This document shows, in pieces, positions 8,346 to 17,542 of a stretch of DNA of 64,000 nucleotides. The first letter of the stretch is position 1; the number at the start of each line of letters is the position of its first letter. The notes under the pieces are model-generated. The model worked only from the letters and a program-made list of their open reading frames with translations. It searched no databases and was not told the DNA's origin. The DNA is from Arthrobacter sp. SLBN-112 (GTDB lineage Bacteria > Actinomycetota > Actinomycetes > Actinomycetales > Micrococcaceae). The translations under genes and the position numbers were made by a program. Location: assembly GCF_030944625.1 (NCBI RefSeq), contig NZ_JAUSXY010000001.1:682001-746000 (forward strand). The letters run 5' to 3'.

Positions 8346-8927
8346 TCAGTCCGGCCAAGTTCGTAGGACAGCATTTACCAGTTCGGTGAGTTCCTCCTTG
8401 GATCGTCCCGATTTGGCCTGAACGGCGAGTCCCTGGACGAGTGTGCTCACGATTGCCGCCGCGTCACTGGCAGACATCGATGGCGGAAGGCCACCGTCAT
8501 CCTTTGTATCCTCGAACCTTTCAGTTAACAAGTCCCAGAGGGCCTCCCGGCTCTCGGCCAGCTGAGCGCGGATTCTTTCTTTCTCCGGGCCTATGGCCAG
8601 AGCCGCATTGGTCTCCAAGCAGCCTGCGGGAGTCTCCTGTTCGGCATGGAGATTCACCATGCCGTGCAGCAGCCTGGTAGCGATCATCTTCGGGGTCCTT
8701 TGTCCCAGTGCCTCGATCCGGAACCTGAGGTACTCGCGATGGTAAACCTCCCGCACGCGCTCAAACAGCTCCTGTTTGGAGCCGAAAACTCTATAGATGC
8801 TGGCCTTGTTCATCCCCATGGCTTCCGCCAGCAGCTCCATGGAAGCCCCCTCGTAACCGTATCGCCAGAAGGTCTGCAGGGCAGCCCTCAAGGCCGCAGT
8901 CTCTTCAAATGTCCTGGGTCGCGACAT
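8346..8927 (-). CDS. TetR family transcriptional regulator
   Basis: A 193-residue TetR/AcrR regulator. The N-terminal DNA-binding domain runs from RTFEETAALRAAL to about residue 60, with the helix-turn-helix LLAEAMGMNKASIYRVFGSK; the C-terminal domain with PAGCLETNAALAIGPE is of the TetR_C_33/YxaF-like kind. It is transcribed divergently from the first alpha/beta hydrolase gene, and the 210-base intergenic region holds two direct copies of a 16-base word with a palindromic centre, the probable operator. By position it should repress itself and the hydrolase/ABC operon and respond to a small-molecule substrate. It has a full paralog at 17825-18478 at the other end of the locus, and a partial one beside it at 8016-8234. 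Confidence 0.92.
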   Translation of the reverse strand: MSRPRTFEETAALRAALQTFWRYGYEGASMELLAEAMGMNKASIYRVFGSKQELFERVREVYHREYLRFRIEALGQRTPKMIATRLLHGMVNLHAEQETPAGCLETNAALAIGPEKERIRAQLAESREALWDLLTERFEDTKDDGGLPPSMSASDAAAIVSTLVQGLAVQAKSGRSKEELTELVNAVLRTWPD

Positions 8928-9006
8928 TCACCCCTCCTCGCGTTCCTGTCAACAGCGCAATCCTCTCACGAAACAAGACGTTTTTTACCGAACGTTTGCA
9001 TTCAAT

Positions 9007-9045
9007 GAGAACGCCCGTTTACACTTTTTGAGAACGAGCGTTTAC
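9007..9045. promoter_or_regulatory. Tandem TetR operator candidate (two 16-base repeats)
   Basis: GAGAACGNNCGTTTAC occurs at 9007-9022 and again at 9030-9045, a 23-base period (about two helical turns). Each copy contains the palindrome AACG-NN-CGTT. A shorter related AACGTT lies at 8992-8997. The position between the divergent TetR and hydrolase genes fits cooperative TetR binding. Confidence 0.6.
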
Positions 9046-9137
9046 GTTGGGTCTCCGCGCACCGTGCGCCCCAGAAGTGCTCGCCATCCCCACTGTTGGG
9101 ATTTTCCGTTTACAGAGAAGTAAGGAGAGGGTTCCCA

Positions 9138-10022
9138 ATGCTCGAGGTCAAAGACTTCGCTGGTGCACCTGTCACTCATGGGCGCGTCAGCCTGAATGGA
9201 ACACGTATCCACTATGTGGTGGCCGGTCAGGGGGAACCGCTTGTCCTCCTGCACGGCGTGCCGAAGAGCTGGTACTACTGGCACCGCGTCATCCCGATGC
9301 TTAGTGAGCACTTCACCGTCATCGCCCCGGACATCCGGGGATTCGGCGACTCCTTCCGACCGCAAAGCGGTTATGACATGGAGACAGTATCCGAAGACAT
9401 CATCCAGCTTGTCGACCATCTGGGCTTCGATAAGTTCGGTGTAGTCGGCGAAGACTGGGGGGCCTGCTTCGCCTTCGCAGTTGCCGCGAGATATCCCGAG
9501 CGGGTAACGAAACTGTCCTTTGGAGAGTCACTCCTCCCCGGGTTTGGCCTCGAAGACTGGTCCCACCTGAGCCCAGAAAACCGCGCTTTGGGCCGTTTCC
9601 TGTGGCACGTCAGCTTCTTCCACGTTCCCGACTTCCCGGAGATGTTGATTTCGGGGAAGGAGGCGGCATTCTGGTCCACCTGGATGAAGAACGAAACCTA
9701 CGATCCGGCAGCCATCACGGATGACTGTGTTGATGAGTGGGCCAGGACGTCGTCGGCGCCCGGCGGTCTTCGAGCAATTTTCTCCGTCTATCGGGCCACG
9801 TGGGAGAACATCAAGTTCACGCAATCAGTTCAGGAAAAAGGACTACCCATGCCCATCCTCACGATCGGCGCGGAGTACTTCATCGCAGAGGAGGCTCGTA
9901 ACCAGATGCAGCACTTCTCCAGCAACGTCGAGTACGTCGGGTTTGACTGCGGCCACAGCCTGGCGCTGGAGCGTCCGGTCGAGCTGGCCGAGACTCTGAT
10001 CAAGTTCTTTTCGCCCGCCTAA
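9138..10022 (+). CDS. Alpha/beta hydrolase, epoxide hydrolase/haloacetate dehalogenase type
   Basis: A 294-residue cytosolic alpha/beta hydrolase. The oxyanion-region motif HGVPKSW is at about residue 39, the nucleophile elbow is VGEDWG with Asp106 in place of Ser, and the catalytic His is in DCGHSLALERP (His273). An Asp nucleophile is characteristic of epoxide hydrolases and haloalkane/fluoroacetate dehalogenases rather than esterases. ATG 9138 has AGGAGAGGG just upstream, whereas the longer frame from TTG 9096 has no ribosome-binding site. It is the first gene of a plus-strand run leading to a sugar-type ABC importer 36 bases downstream. A second hydrolase of the same class closes the transport genes. 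Substrate unknown. Confidence 0.88.
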   Translation: MLEVKDFAGAPVTHGRVSLNGTRIHYVVAGQGEPLVLLHGVPKSWYYWHRVIPMLSEHFTVIAPDIRGFGDSFRPQSGYDMETVSEDIIQLVDHLGFDKFGVVGEDWGACFAFAVAARYPERVTKLSFGESLLPGFGLEDWSHLSPENRALGRFLWHVSFFHVPDFPEMLISGKEAAFWSTWMKNETYDPAAITDDCVDEWARTSSAPGGLRAIFSVYRATWENIKFTQSVQEKGLPMPILTIGAEYFIAEEARNQMQHFSSNVEYVGFDCGHSLALERPVELAETLIKFFSPA

Positions 10023-10058
10023 ATACCAGCCCTCTGCCCCGTCAAAGGAGACAGGCAT

Positions 10059-11214
10059 ATGTCAAGAATCACCAGCACCACTCGAGTTTCAGCATCGGTA
10101 GCTGCGGTTACCCTGATGGCCGCCTTGGCGGCATGCAGCCCGCCGCCGCTCCCGACGCAGTCTTCTGGAAACGGCGCCAATGCCGATGCATCGGGTGAAA
10201 ACTACCTGGTAGCCCCCAGTTCGGCTGTCAAGGTCAAGTCAGAAGAGGGCACGCCCGTGACGTCGCCCGATGGCAAACAATTCACCATGCCCTACTCGAA
10301 CATCGCACCGCTGCCAGATGGACCGGTTGGTGATCCCGCCAAGACCTACACAGTTTGCTTCTCGCAGGCGGACTCGATTGGTTCTTGGGCGGTAGCCCAG
10401 CGTGAAAGTGCAGCCATCGAGGCGGCCCGTCACCCGAATGTCAAGGTTCTCTACTACAACACCAACAATGACCCCTTGAAGCAGGTCCAGGACCTTGATT
10501 TCCTGCCTTGCCCAGAAGGTCGATGCTGCTGTGGTTTGGCCTCACTCCGTTAAACCCCTGACGCCTGAAATTGAAAAAATCAAGGACTCCGGAACGCCCA
10601 TCGTTGGCATGGAACGAACCGTAGCCACGAGGGACTACGATTCGTGGATTTACCTTGATACCGAGGCGTCAGCCAGGAGCCTGGCCGAGCAGGTTGGAAA
10701 GTCCATGAATGGAGAAGGTGTTGTTGTAGAAACAGATGGCGCCCTCGGATCATCCCCTCAGATTCTTCGCAACGAAGGGTTCAAAAAGGCCCTCAATGAG
10801 CTGTATCCCAACATCAAAATCGAGTACACGGCACCCACTGACTACAGCCGGGGCCAGGGATACAAGGTGGCTCTGGACTACCTCCAGGCCCATCAGGACC
10901 AAAAGATCGGGGCCTGGTACTCCCAGTACACGGAAATTGGATACGGCGTCAACCAAGCCCTAAAGGATTACAACCGCGCCGACTCAGTCCCGCAGTTCTC
11001 AATAGTTGACGGCAAGACTGCAGTCAAGGCCGTCCAAGACGGCGTCTTCAAGGCGCTCTCCCCCTGGAACCCTGTGCACGGCGACGTCGGTATCCGTGTG
11101 GCGCTTTACCACGTCTTGGGCAAGCCCGTAGAGAAGGACTATCTCCTCGAGCAGCCTCCAGTTATCACCAAAGAGAACGCGGCAGAAGTCCTGAAGAGCA
11201 CCTGGGAAGGATGA
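10059..11214 (+). pseudogene. Sugar ABC transporter substrate-binding lipoprotein, apparent one-base frameshift
   Basis: The gene starts at ATG 10059 (AAGGAG eight bases upstream) with a lipoprotein signal peptide ending in LAAC and continues as a type I sugar-binding protein to about residue 145. There the frame changes: reading on from 10495 restores a continuous binding-protein sequence (SCLAQKVDAAVVWPH onward) to the stop at 11214. Removing one C of the CC at 10493-10494 joins both parts without any gap, giving about 384 residues. Everything else of the importer is intact, which makes a sequence error or very recent mutation more likely than an old pseudogene. If real, the importer would lack a working binding protein. 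The stop overlaps the region of the ATPase start. Confidence 0.85.
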
Positions 11215-11216
11215 CC

Positions 11217-12752
11217 ATGGCTCAAGACCCATCACAACCGGGAATCGCACCTCACGCGCAGGAACCTATCCTGTCGTTGCGAGGCATCAGCAAGAGCTAC
11301 CCCGGGGTGAAGGCCCTGGCTGACGTCAATCTGGACATCCACCCAGGCCGCGGACACGCCCTCGTAGGAGAAAACGGTGCTGGAAAGTCAACGCTGATCA
11401 AGGTCATCGCCGGTCTGGTCCGGCCTGACGCGGGCGAGGTCCTCATCGACGGTCAACCCGTTGTGTTGCGTACTCCATCCGACGCCCTTCGCCACGGCAT
11501 ACACCTCGTTCCCCAGGAAATCTCCTTGGCCGAGGACCGGAACATTGCCGAAAACATCTTCCTTGGCAAGCTCCCGCACGCCGGGCCCTTCGTTCAACAG
11601 CGTAATTTGCTGACCCGTTCGGAGGCGCTGCTTGCGCGGCTTGGTTTGGAACACATCGACCCGCGATCGCTGCTGCGTGACTTGAGGCCTGCTGTGAAAC
11701 AGATGGTCATGATCGCACGGGGCATTTCCACGGGCGGTCGGATGTTTATCCTTGATGAACCTACGGCAACCCTGACTGAGCCCGAAGTTGAACGTCTCAT
11801 CGCCGTGGTCCAGCAGTTGGAGGCAGAAGGTTCAGCCGTCCTCTATGTCAGCCACCGCCTCCCTGAGCTCCAACACGTGGCGGACAGCATCACGGTCATG
11901 CGGGACGGCCGGTCCGTGGCGCGGATGCCTCTCGCCGGCACGACCGAAGACGACCTCGTTCAGGCAATGGTGGGCAGGTCCGTTGAGCGGTTCTTTGACA
12001 CCCAGCAAGAACGCGTCATCGGAGAAAAGGTCCTTGAAGTTGAGGGACTGTCGAGAAAAGGCAGTTTCCAGGACATCAGCCTGAGCCTGCGTGCAGGGGA
12101 AATCGTTGGCCTGGCCGGACTCGTAGGGGCAGGACGAACTGAGGTCGCACGTTCCCTGTTCGGCCTGGATAAGGCCGACAAGGGAACGGTCCGGATTGAC
12201 GGGAAAGAAGTCAAGATCCGCAGGCCCAAGGATGCGATTAAGGCTGGTCTCGCCCTCGTGCCCGAGGAACGCAAGAGCCAAGCACTCGTACTCAACTTCC
12301 CGATTTCCCACAACATCGTGCTTCCGCACCTGAAGAAAATGAGCACGATGTCCTGGCTTTCGCGACGCAGGATCAGGGCACTTTGTGAATCAGTCGCGGA
12401 ACAGGTGAATATCAAGGCCCCCAGCGTAGCCACCTCCGTGGGATCCCTGAGCGGCGGCAATCAACAGAAAGTGGTCCTTGGCCGCTGGTTCTGCTCTGAT
12501 CCGCGCGTATACATTCTGGACGAGCCAACCCGCGGCATCGACGTCGGTGCGAAAGCAGAGATCTATCAGAACATTGGGCGGTTTACTGCCAAAGGTGCCG
12601 CCGCCTTGGTGATCTCATCCGAGCTCCCAGAACTGTTGGGCATCTGTGACCGCGTACTCGTGATGCGGTCAGGACGTCTCGTAGGCGAGATCTCAACCGC
12701 TGAAGCCAGCGAACAAAACATCCTTCAGCTCGCAATTGGAGCAACAAAATGA
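11217..12752 (+). CDS. Sugar ABC transporter ATP-binding protein (RbsA/MglA type)
   Basis: The product of about 511 residues carries two ABC domains. The first has Walker A GENGAGKST and Walker B FILDEPTATL; the second has the degenerate P-loop GLVGAGRTEV usual in RbsA, the signature LSGGNQQKVVLGRW and Walker B YILDEPTRGIDVG. It powers import of a monosaccharide-like substrate with the adjacent permease and binding protein. GGAAGG ends directly before ATG 11211 and six bases before ATG 11217, so I favour the second ATG. The stop codon overlaps the permease start by four bases (ATGA), showing translational coupling. The gene belongs to the TetR-flanked locus and probably shares a transcript with the upstream hydrolase. 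Confidence 0.93.
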   Translation: MAQDPSQPGIAPHAQEPILSLRGISKSYPGVKALADVNLDIHPGRGHALVGENGAGKSTLIKVIAGLVRPDAGEVLIDGQPVVLRTPSDALRHGIHLVPQEISLAEDRNIAENIFLGKLPHAGPFVQQRNLLTRSEALLARLGLEHIDPRSLLRDLRPAVKQMVMIARGISTGGRMFILDEPTATLTEPEVERLIAVVQQLEAEGSAVLYVSHRLPELQHVADSITVMRDGRSVARMPLAGTTEDDLVQAMVGRSVERFFDTQQERVIGEKVLEVEGLSRKGSFQDISLSLRAGEIVGLAGLVGAGRTEVARSLFGLDKADKGTVRIDGKEVKIRRPKDAIKAGLALVPEERKSQALVLNFPISHNIVLPHLKKMSTMSWLSRRRIRALCESVAEQVNIKAPSVATSVGSLSGGNQQKVVLGRWFCSDPRVYILDEPTRGIDVGAKAEIYQNIGRFTAKGAAALVISSELPELLGICDRVLVMRSGRLVGEISTAEASEQNILQLAIGATK

Positions 12753-13837
12753 CACAGACCATAACACCCGATACGGCGGGCAAGAACCGCGCCAGTGACT
12801 CAAAGCGCGGGAGCCACACCAACGACCGTTTCCGTCGAATCCTCTCGGTAAGTGGAATGCTTCCGGTACTGGTGCTACTCATCCTCGTAGGTTCCATCTT
12901 GTCGCCCGCCTTTCTCACCGCGACAAACTTTTCCAATGTATTGCGCCTCGGTGCCGTGATCGGCCTGCTGGCAGTCGGGCAAACGCTGGTGGTGCTATCC
13001 GGCAGGGGCGGCATCGATCTCTCGGTTGCACAGGTCGCGTCAGCGTCTGCCGTTGTCGGCTCGTTGTACCAGGCGTGGGGTCTCCCGGCGGTCCTGATCG
13101 CCGCGCTGATCACCGGAGTATTCTTCGGAGTCGTCAATGGAGTTGGTGTCTCCTACTCGAACCTCCAGCCCTTCATCGTCACCTTGGCTACGATGACTAT
13201 GGCGAAGGGCGTGGCCTTTGAATTAACCAACGCTTCACCGTTGCCGGTAACGGCCCCGGGGCTGTCTTGGTTCTCCACCGGTCTCGTCCTCGGCATCCCC
13301 GTGCCCATCGTCATCCTGGCCGTGGTGGTCGTCGTAGGACAACTGGGACTCAGCGGCACCACGTTTGGCCGCAGCCTTTACGCTGTCGGCGGCAATGAAG
13401 AGGCGGCCTACGGCGCAGGCATCAACGTCCGCGGTTACCGCATCGGCGTCTACGTCATTAGCAGCGTCCTTTCGGCCCTGGCCGGTGTACTCGGCATGGC
13501 GCAACTGAACACTGCAGACCCCAACTTCGCGAGCGGCTATGAGCTAAGCGCGATTGCGGCCGTCGTTGTCGGCGGGACGCTGTTGGCCGGCGGTCGCGGC
13601 AACATCTTCGGCACGCTCATCGGCGTCGTGATCATGGCCTTGGTTTCGAACCTGCTCAACCTGCTCAACGTCAACCAGTGGACAAACCTGATGGTAACGG
13701 GTCTGATCATCGTAATCGTCGTGTCGCTGAACCGCCCCGCTGACGGAGAGGGACGCCGAGAACGCATTTTGAAATCGCTGCCCCTCTTCGGGCTACTCCT
13801 CCTTGGAGCAGTAACTCTCTACGGCGTTCTCAAATAG
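12749..13837 (+). CDS. Sugar ABC transporter permease (RbsC/AraH type)
   Basis: A 362-residue polytopic membrane protein of the BPD_transp_2 family, with some eight to ten hydrophobic segments beginning with MLPVLVLLILVGSILSPAF. The family hallmark GRGGIDLSVAQVASASA and the loop GRSLYAVGGNEEAAYGAGIN, which contacts the ATPase, are both present. Its ATG overlaps the ATPase stop. The next gene, a second alpha/beta hydrolase, follows 91 bases later. With the ATPase it forms the translocator of the importer whose binding protein gene is frameshifted. Substrate class is carbohydrate or autoinducer-2-like by family; not further resolved. Confidence 0.93.
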   Translation: MTQTITPDTAGKNRASDSKRGSHTNDRFRRILSVSGMLPVLVLLILVGSILSPAFLTATNFSNVLRLGAVIGLLAVGQTLVVLSGRGGIDLSVAQVASASAVVGSLYQAWGLPAVLIAALITGVFFGVVNGVGVSYSNLQPFIVTLATMTMAKGVAFELTNASPLPVTAPGLSWFSTGLVLGIPVPIVILAVVVVVGQLGLSGTTFGRSLYAVGGNEEAAYGAGINVRGYRIGVYVISSVLSALAGVLGMAQLNTADPNFASGYELSAIAAVVVGGTLLAGGRGNIFGTLIGVVIMALVSNLLNLLNVNQWTNLMVTGLIIVIVVSLNRPADGEGRRERILKSLPLFGLLLLGAVTLYGVLK

Positions 13838-13928
13838 GTCGACGAACCCACCCCCAAAATTGCTTACAACCAGCGCAGCCGAAGCAACTCCAGATCCGAG
13901 GCGGCGCGGGCAGCTAGGAAGGAATATC

Positions 13929-14903
13929 ATGGCATCTCAATCAGACCTCACTTCGGAATACGCTAAAAGGTACGGAGCTCCTACACCCTCTTCACCTGCC
14001 CCTAAGGGCAGCCGGGGTTCCCAGATCAATGGTCTTCGGCATGGCCTTGTCCCCGTCGACGAAGGTGTACGGCTGCACTACGTTGTTGCTGGTGAAGGCG
14101 AGCCTGTCGTACTCATCCCAGGCTGGCCGCAGAGTTGGTACGCCTGGCGTCACGTCATCCCGCTCCTCGTTGAGCAGGGACGTAAGGTCTACGCTATTGA
14201 TCCACGAGGATTCGGTGACAGTGACATGCCTTCCGAAGGCTACGACATGGCGACGACCGCGAGGGACGTACACGTCTTCCTGCACCAGCTAGGACTGGTC
14301 GGCCCCGAAGGTGTGGATATCGTCTCCCACGACGTCGGCACATGGATCGGATTCACGCACGCCATCGAATATCCGGAGGACGTTAAGCGGCTCGTGGCCT
14401 CGGATGCCCATATCCCTGGCATTTCACCCCTTCCTGTGGGCGACTATCCCGCAATGGAGGGAGTTAACAGGCAATGGCATTTCTACTTCAACCGTCTCGA
14501 CGGACTTCCTGAGGCCCTCATCCACGGTCGTGAACGTGAATTCCTCGGGTGGTTCTTTGGACCGGCAAAACTTGCCCGGACATGGGCAATCGACCACGAT
14601 GCCTTCGAAGAATACCTGCGTGTATTCAGTAAAACTGGCGCAGCCAGGGCTGGCCTGATGTACTACCGCGAGATCTTCAGCCCGGCCGGCCGCGCTGCCA
14701 GCCTGGATCGCAGCAAGAAGCGGCTGCCCATGCCCGTCCTGACTTTGGGAGGAGGCTACGCTGACCGCGACAATCTTTTCAACACCATGCAGCAATTTAG
14801 CGACAGCGTCACGAACCACATCTTTGAAGGCATCGGACACCACATTCCGGAAGAAGCCCCTGAAGAATTCGTCGAGCAGATCCTCAAGTTCTGGGCGGCC
14901 TGA
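13929..14903 (+). CDS. Alpha/beta hydrolase, epoxide hydrolase type (second copy)
   Basis: A 324-residue hydrolase related to the one at 9138-10022. It has PGWPQSW (about residue 65), nucleophile elbow VSHDVG with Asp135, and catalytic His in GIGHHIPEE (about residue 304). The N-terminal extension of some 35 residues is rich in Ser/Pro and not a signal peptide. ATG 13929 has AGGAAGG at a good distance; the longer frame from TTG 13860 has no such site. Two distinct Asp-nucleophile hydrolases on either side of one importer suggest they act on the imported compound, opening an epoxide, halide or activated ester/ether bond. A 13-base-pair hairpin follows the stop. Confidence 0.87.
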   Translation: MASQSDLTSEYAKRYGAPTPSSPAPKGSRGSQINGLRHGLVPVDEGVRLHYVVAGEGEPVVLIPGWPQSWYAWRHVIPLLVEQGRKVYAIDPRGFGDSDMPSEGYDMATTARDVHVFLHQLGLVGPEGVDIVSHDVGTWIGFTHAIEYPEDVKRLVASDAHIPGISPLPVGDYPAMEGVNRQWHFYFNRLDGLPEALIHGREREFLGWFFGPAKLARTWAIDHDAFEEYLRVFSKTGAARAGLMYYREIFSPAGRAASLDRSKKRLPMPVLTLGGGYADRDNLFNTMQQFSDSVTNHIFEGIGHHIPEEAPEEFVEQILKFWAA

Positions 14904-14926
14904 CGAAAGATGCCTGAAGGAGTCAC

Positions 14927-14968
14927 CGGGATCTGTTGCCAGATGCAACTAGCTCGCAACAGATCCCG
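14927..14968. terminator. Strong hairpin downstream of second hydrolase
   Basis: CGGGATCTGTTGC (14927-14939) pairs perfectly with GCAACAGATCCCG (14956-14968) across a 16-base loop. No T-run follows, so it may be a factor-dependent terminator or a stabilising 3' hairpin rather than a classical intrinsic terminator. Confidence 0.55.
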
Positions 14969-15104
14969 CACTTCAGAGGGCAACGCCCGGCGTGACTGCG
15001 CCCGGAGGCAGCGGTCACAGCCTGCGTGGATAGGACTGAAGGCTCATAAATCCTAGTGCTCCGCGCAAATCTTTCAAACCTCAACAAGTGAAAAGGGAAC
15101 CGAC

Positions 15105-15899
15105 ATGGATTTGAACCTGGATGGCAAAATCGCCGTTGTGACAGGGGCCAGCAGGGGAATCGGCAAGGCGATAGTATCCGCCCTGGCAAACGAAGGTGCC
15201 ACAGTTGTGGCCAGTGCTCGAAGTTTCCCCTCGGACTACGGGAAAGACCAGGAAAAAGGCCGGATCGTCACCGTGGAAGTTGATCTCCTTCATGAAGGAG
15301 CTGCAGAGAAGATCATCCAACGGGCAGCTGAACTGGGAGGTCTTGATATCCTGGTGAACAACGTCGGGGCCGTGACTCCCCGGATGGACGGATTTTTGGC
15401 GATACCTGAAAAGGCGTTCGACGAAACGTACTCCGTAAACTTCAAGACCGCGCTGCGGACAATCCGCGCCGCATTGCCGCTACTGCTTGAGCGCGGAGCG
15501 GGAAGCGTCATCTCCATCAGTTCTGTCAACGCATTCCTGCCTGACCCCGGTGTTGCTGACTACTCAGTGGCGAAGGCAGCTCTGACCAACCTCTCAAAGG
15601 CCCTTTCAAAGGAATTCGGTCCCCGCGGTATTCGGTTCAACACAATCAGCCCCGGTCCGGTCGCAACCGACATGTGGTTCGGGGATGACGGAATCGTCAA
15701 CACAATCTCTTCCGCTACGGGGCTGGAAGCCGAGGTCGCAAAGAAGAGCGTGGTGGATGCCCAGGGCGGCTTCACCACAGGACGGTTCACTGAGGCCAGC
15801 GAAGTGGCCGCACTTGCCGCAATGTTGTCCGGTGCCATCGTCGCCAATGTTAACGGCTCCGACTTCCTGATCGACGGCGGCCTAATCAAGACACTTTAA
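15105..15899 (+). CDS. SDR family NAD(P)-dependent oxidoreductase
   Basis: A classical short-chain dehydrogenase of 264 residues: cofactor motif TGASRGIG (13-20), NNVGA (95 region), catalytic Ser140, Tyr153 and Lys157 in the YSVAK motif, and the ISPGPVATDMW loop after the active site. AAGGGA precedes ATG 15105. The large substrate loop after residue 190 mentions no diagnostic residue I can link to a substrate. It stands between the second hydrolase and a TIM-barrel isomerase, so in a pathway the released alcohol could be oxidised here. Preferred cofactor is uncertain; an Ala-Arg at the end of the second strand (ASARS) leans towards NADP. Confidence 0.92.
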   Translation: MDLNLDGKIAVVTGASRGIGKAIVSALANEGATVVASARSFPSDYGKDQEKGRIVTVEVDLLHEGAAEKIIQRAAELGGLDILVNNVGAVTPRMDGFLAIPEKAFDETYSVNFKTALRTIRAALPLLLERGAGSVISISSVNAFLPDPGVADYSVAKAALTNLSKALSKEFGPRGIRFNTISPGPVATDMWFGDDGIVNTISSATGLEAEVAKKSVVDAQGGFTTGRFTEASEVAALAAMLSGAIVANVNGSDFLIDGGLIKTL

Positions 15900-15997
15900 T
15901 TTGAGGTCCTCCGCGGCCACCCCGCCTGCTGGATAGGTCAACGATCGCCCCCGGCCTCCAAACCGATCCATCAGTTACACACAAGAATGGACTAAAC

Positions 15998-16963
15998 ATG
16001 CAGCTCGGGCTCATAACCGATTCAGTCGGCAGCCTCCCGCTTGAGAAGGCACTCGACTTTGCAGCAGAACTAAATCTCGACACAGTTGAGATCGCGACCG
16101 GCAACTGGTCCGAGGCGCCCCACGCCAACCTTGCCGACCTCGTTTCCAGCGGCACCGCACGGAAACAACTGTCCGAGGCCGTAGCATCCCGCGGGCTCAC
16201 GCTGAGCGCGCTGAATGCCAATGGCAATCAACTGCACCCCGTTTCCGGTCTCAAACATGACCAGGTTGTCCGCGACACCATCACTGTTGCGGGTGAACTC
16301 GGAGTGCCGACAGTTGTCCTGACCTCCGGACTGCCCGCAGCACGGGGCGACCGTACTCCCAACTGGATCACAACTTCGTGGCCGCCAGAAACCCTACAGG
16401 TGCTCGATTACCAGTGGAACGAAGTAGCAATCCCGTACTGGGAAGATCTTGGACGTTACGCTAAAGCCCGTGGGGTACGGCTGGCAGTCGAAATGATAGG
16501 CAGCCAGCTTGTGTTCAACGTTGCCACTATGCTTCGTCTGCGAGAGGCTGTGGACAGCGAAGTAGTGGGCTGCAACCTGGATCCCTCACACTTGATGTGG
16601 ATGGGAGCTGACATCTCGGATGTAATCCATGCTCTTGGATCCTCTATATTTCACGTCCACGCCAAGGACGCGGTCATCAATAGGAAAGTCTCGGGAGTGA
16701 ACGGCGTCCTTGACACCCTTCCTCCGTCCGACGCAAAAAACCGTGCTTGGAACTACGTGACACTGGGCCTGGGACACCCGGGAGGTGCCGGCTTCTGGGC
16801 CGACTTCGTATACCAGTTGCGCTCCGTGGGGTACGACGGTCCTCTCAATATCGAGCATGAAGACATCCTTGTAAGCTCGCGCGAGGGCGTCACCCGGTCC
16901 GTTAATACACTAAGTGAGCTCATACTTCGCGACACTCCTGATTGGACCCCCGCGCGTATCTGA
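15998..16963 (+). CDS. Sugar phosphate isomerase/epimerase, TIM barrel
   Basis: A 321-residue member of the xylose-isomerase-like TIM-barrel family. Metal-site positions are readable as LAVEMIG (Glu), CNLDPSHLMW (Asp/His), FHVHAKDAVI (His) and LNIEHEDILV (Glu), in the order typical of inosose dehydratase/epimerase relatives. It ends the plus-strand locus; a 98-base gap separates it from the SDR and no strong ribosome-binding site is visible before ATG 15998. It may isomerise, epimerise or dehydrate the keto-product of the SDR. The family also includes IolE and IolH, which is notable since the nearby iol genes lack IolE. Confidence 0.85.
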   Translation: MQLGLITDSVGSLPLEKALDFAAELNLDTVEIATGNWSEAPHANLADLVSSGTARKQLSEAVASRGLTLSALNANGNQLHPVSGLKHDQVVRDTITVAGELGVPTVVLTSGLPAARGDRTPNWITTSWPPETLQVLDYQWNEVAIPYWEDLGRYAKARGVRLAVEMIGSQLVFNVATMLRLREAVDSEVVGCNLDPSHLMWMGADISDVIHALGSSIFHVHAKDAVINRKVSGVNGVLDTLPPSDAKNRAWNYVTLGLGHPGGAGFWADFVYQLRSVGYDGPLNIEHEDILVSSREGVTRSVNTLSELILRDTPDWTPARI

Positions 16964-17063
16964 CCAACCCACCCCCCGTCGTCCGGCAGGCGTTACGGCT
17001 GCTGGCGATAACCGTGGTTCTTTCCCAGCATTTGCCGGCAATGACTTAGCGGAGGGACCACAC

Positions 17064-17107
17064 GATCCGCCAGCCACTGAAGCACATGCTTCGGCGGCTG
17101 GCGGATC
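17064..17107. terminator. Hairpin after the isomerase gene
   Basis: GATCCGCCAGCC (17064-17075) pairs perfectly with GGCTGGCGGATC (17096-17107). The loop itself contains GAAGC/GCTTC, which extends the fold. It lies 100 bases past the isomerase stop, without a T-run. Confidence 0.55.
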
Positions 17108-17498
17108 ACCTTAAGCGTCTCGTCTGACAAATCCGAACGACGCAAGGGCAGCATGACAGCCTTACTTGTGGCGGCACAGGTGTAGATCCTGACACTTGTT
17201 GCCTCATCCTAATTGATGAATCTCGCCCTAAATACTCAGCCCGGAAGATTGTTCAGGAGTGCTTCCTCAATGACTGGGGTACCCAGTCCCCGCCGACGCG
17301 CTGACCGTGGCGCCCCGGGCCACGAGACTGGAAAATGCTCTCGTGAGACTCCGTGGCCAACGCCCGCCCGCACTTAGGATCTCCTCATGTCCAAACCGGC
17401 CGAACGAAGCATGGACAGGCTGCTACACCCCGACCTCGTCAGCGGGAGTAGCAGCCTCTCAAGCCATCGTTCAGGAGGAACCGGCGACCTGAAGTGAA

Positions 17499-17542
17499 CG
17501 ACCCGCATAGCCCTGAGTACCCAGGGCTATGCGGGTCGTTTT
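17499..17542 (+). terminator. Intrinsic terminator without an adjacent gene
   Basis: A perfect 17-base-pair stem (CGACCCGCATAGCCCTG at 17499-17515, complement at 17522-17538) closes a six-base loop and is followed by TTTT. This is a textbook rho-independent terminator for plus-strand transcription, yet the nearest upstream gene ends more than 530 bases away. Confidence 0.7.

Noticed and set aside
17307..17492. 61-codon frame ending just before the orphan terminator
   Set aside because: No ribosome-binding site and an Arg/Pro/Ser-rich, unstructured translation; kept only as a hint that a gene may have been lost.
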